A stretch of DNA of 54,961 bases from Bacteroidales bacterium. GTDB lineage: Bacteria; Bacteroidota; Bacteroidia; Bacteroidales; JAIPAP01. Each line of letters begins with the position of its first letter. The stretch's first letter is position 1. Under the pieces are notes generated by a model. It had not been told where the DNA came from and ran no database searches. It saw only the letters and a list, made by a program, of their open reading frames with translations. The stretch covers positions 1 to 54,961 of the forward strand of contig JAIPAP010000008.1 in NCBI GenBank assembly GCA_021740045.1, given 5' to 3'. Positions 54,182-54,961 of the stretch are shown here, in pieces. The position numbers and the translations under genes are program-made.

Positions 54182-54637
54182 ATGGAACAAATCCAGGGAT
54201 TCAACATCAGGGTTTATGGTATTTATATTGAAAACCGTGAGCTTTTAGTTACCGATGAATTCAGGCTGGGGATCAGGATGACCAAGCTACCCGGTGGTGG
54301 CCTACAATTAGGTGAAGGCACTATCGACTGCCTGAGGCGTGAAGCCCGGGAAGAGTTGAACACCGAAATAGAAGTGCTGGAGCATTTCTACACAACCGAT
54401 TATTTCCAGCCAACGAGACTGCTCCATTCCACCCAGCAACTGATCAGCATTTATTACCGGATTGAACTTCACAAACCATTTGGCTTCAACATCTCCCAAA
54501 AACCCTTCGATTTTGAAAAAGATATTGACGGTGCCCAATCCTTCCGCTTTATTCCACTTGAAAAACTAGGCCCCGATACCATGACCATGCCGGTGGATAA
54601 AAAAGTGGCGGAGATGATACGGGAGAGGGAGAAGTGA
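54182..54637 (+). CDS. NUDIX hydrolase
   Basis: 151 residues. The NUDIX box is GGLQLGEGTIDCLRREAREELN (about 39-60), matching G-x5-E-x7-RE-x2-EE except that the final Gly position is Asn. The catalytic Glu residues are intact. The substrate (a nucleoside diphosphate linked to X) is unknown. It follows mnmD by 4 bp and is probably co-transcribed. Confidence 0.88.
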   Translation: MEQIQGFNIRVYGIYIENRELLVTDEFRLGIRMTKLPGGGLQLGEGTIDCLRREAREELNTEIEVLEHFYTTDYFQPTRLLHSTQQLISIYYRIELHKPFGFNISQKPFDFEKDIDGAQSFRFIPLEKLGPDTMTMPVDKKVAEMIREREK

Positions 54638-54681
54638 GAATGGAGAGTGGAGATTTTAGATTGGAGAATGGAGATTTTAGA
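54636..54681. repeat. Degenerate GGAGATTTTAGA / GGAGAATGGAG repeat
   Basis: Two copies of an approximately 21-nt unit containing GGAGATTTTAGA, preceded by shorter GGAGAGTGGAG words, starting at the NUDIX stop codon. Confidence 0.6.
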
Positions 54682-54751
54682 ATCAATGTCGTTTAATTAG
54701 AGCCTGTCTATAAAGTCTCGCTTTTGTCATATTCCTCCCCGCAACCCCTTA

Positions 54752-54812
54752 ATCCCCTAAAGGGGAACAGCCTCACAATCAGTCGGCTATATGGTTCTCC
54801 CCTTTAGGGGAT
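54752..54812. repeat. Perfect 15-bp inverted repeat with self-palindromic arms
   Basis: ATCCCCTAAAGGGGA (54752-54766) and its exact complement TCCCCTTTAGGGGAT (54798-54812) enclose 31 nt. Each arm is itself nearly palindromic (CCCCT...AGGGG). No T tract follows on either strand. Confidence 0.75.
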
Positions 54813-54862
54813 CCCGATAGGTATCAGCCATTTTTCAGGGGCAATTTATTTTAGTATTTGGG

Positions 54863-54961
54863 TTATCGGAATTGAAAGTCAAGTTTGTAATTATACATCC
54901 AGGGGATACGTGGATCAATACCCTCACTGACCAATTGACGCGGTAAATTGCGATAATGCTT
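54863..54961 (-). CDS. C-terminal end of a probable outer-membrane protein (truncated by window)
   Basis: The minus strand reads 32 codons from the right edge to TAA at 54863-54865: KHYRNLPRQLV, then IDPRIPWMYNYKLDFQFR. The final alternating aromatic pattern ending in LDFQFR resembles the last strand of an outer-membrane beta-barrel. Too short to name the family. Confidence 0.5.
   Translation of the reverse strand, partial: KHYRNLPRQLVSEGIDPRIPWMYNYKLDFQFR

Noticed and set aside
54700-54730. Possible insertion-sequence end (GAGCCTGTCTATAAAG)
   Set aside because: Resembles some IS terminal repeats, but no partner repeat or transposase was found.

Overview
The window looks like chromosomal DNA of a Bacteroidota bacterium, probably class Bacteroidia. 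The evidence is the gene content and the promoters. Lineage-typical genes include porQ (type IX secretion), two DUF1573 proteins, a long-form NusB, a PUR-alpha-like DUF3276 protein, a DUF5683 protein, LepB with an extra N-terminal membrane domain, and a UbiA-type prenyltransferase beside kdsC. More than a dozen genes are preceded by the Bacteroidota -7 promoter element TAnnTTTG, and classical Shine-Dalgarno sequences are rare. I see no rRNA, tRNA, CRISPR array, intact insertion sequence or prophage.

Layout. 1-8.6 kb: a fatty-acid-kinase-like DhaL/DegV fusion cut by the window edge, a conserved lipoprotein, DUF1573, an aminotransferase, a RelE-like toxin-antitoxin pair, the peptidoglycan hydrolase NamZ with an S9 peptidase, and a LolC/E-type permease. 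8.7-12.6 kb: cysH, an orphan 66-residue protein, the Mur-ligase homologue Mpl, then a thiamine-binding protein, PnuC and a NadR-like kinase (vitamin uptake and salvage). 12.7-20 kb: a glycoconjugate region with a GT4 glycosyltransferase, a formyltransferase/beta-propeller fusion, a HigBA module, an MFS transporter, a SAM methyltransferase and an oligosaccharide flippase. 20-27 kb: an SRPBCC protein, an EamA transporter, a CAP/SPOR protein, parE, a 528-bp gap holding two inverted copies of a three-hairpin repeat, kdsC and the UbiA-type gene. 27-34 kb, minus strand: beta-mannosidase, coaE, YbbR-like, yajC, DUF1573, GNAT and nusB. 34-43.5 kb, plus strand: DUF3276, parA, parB, DUF5683, dapB, lepB, DUF4412, ftsK and lolA. 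43.5-55 kb: porQ, MATE, YceI, glutathione peroxidase, a DEDD exonuclease, an unknown membrane-anchored protein, a TonB-dependent receptor, a beta-propeller lipoprotein, mnmD, NUDIX, and the tail of an unidentified minus-strand gene.

Much of the window is housekeeping: chromosome segregation (parA, parB, ftsK, parE), envelope assembly (lolA, LolC/E-like, yajC, lepB, kdsC, ybbR), lysine/DAP and peptidoglycan metabolism (dapB, mpl, namZ), and CoA synthesis (coaE). Accessory material sits between these blocks. The most unusual items are the paired three-hairpin repeats at 25.1-25.5 kb, the formyltransferase/GINT1-like fusion, the FakA/FakB-like fusion, a set of promoters placed so close to start codons that leaderless mRNAs are likely, a terminator built from the stop codons of two convergent genes, and several word-like degenerate repeats in intergenic DNA. 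I found no convincing new multi-gene defence or metabolic system.
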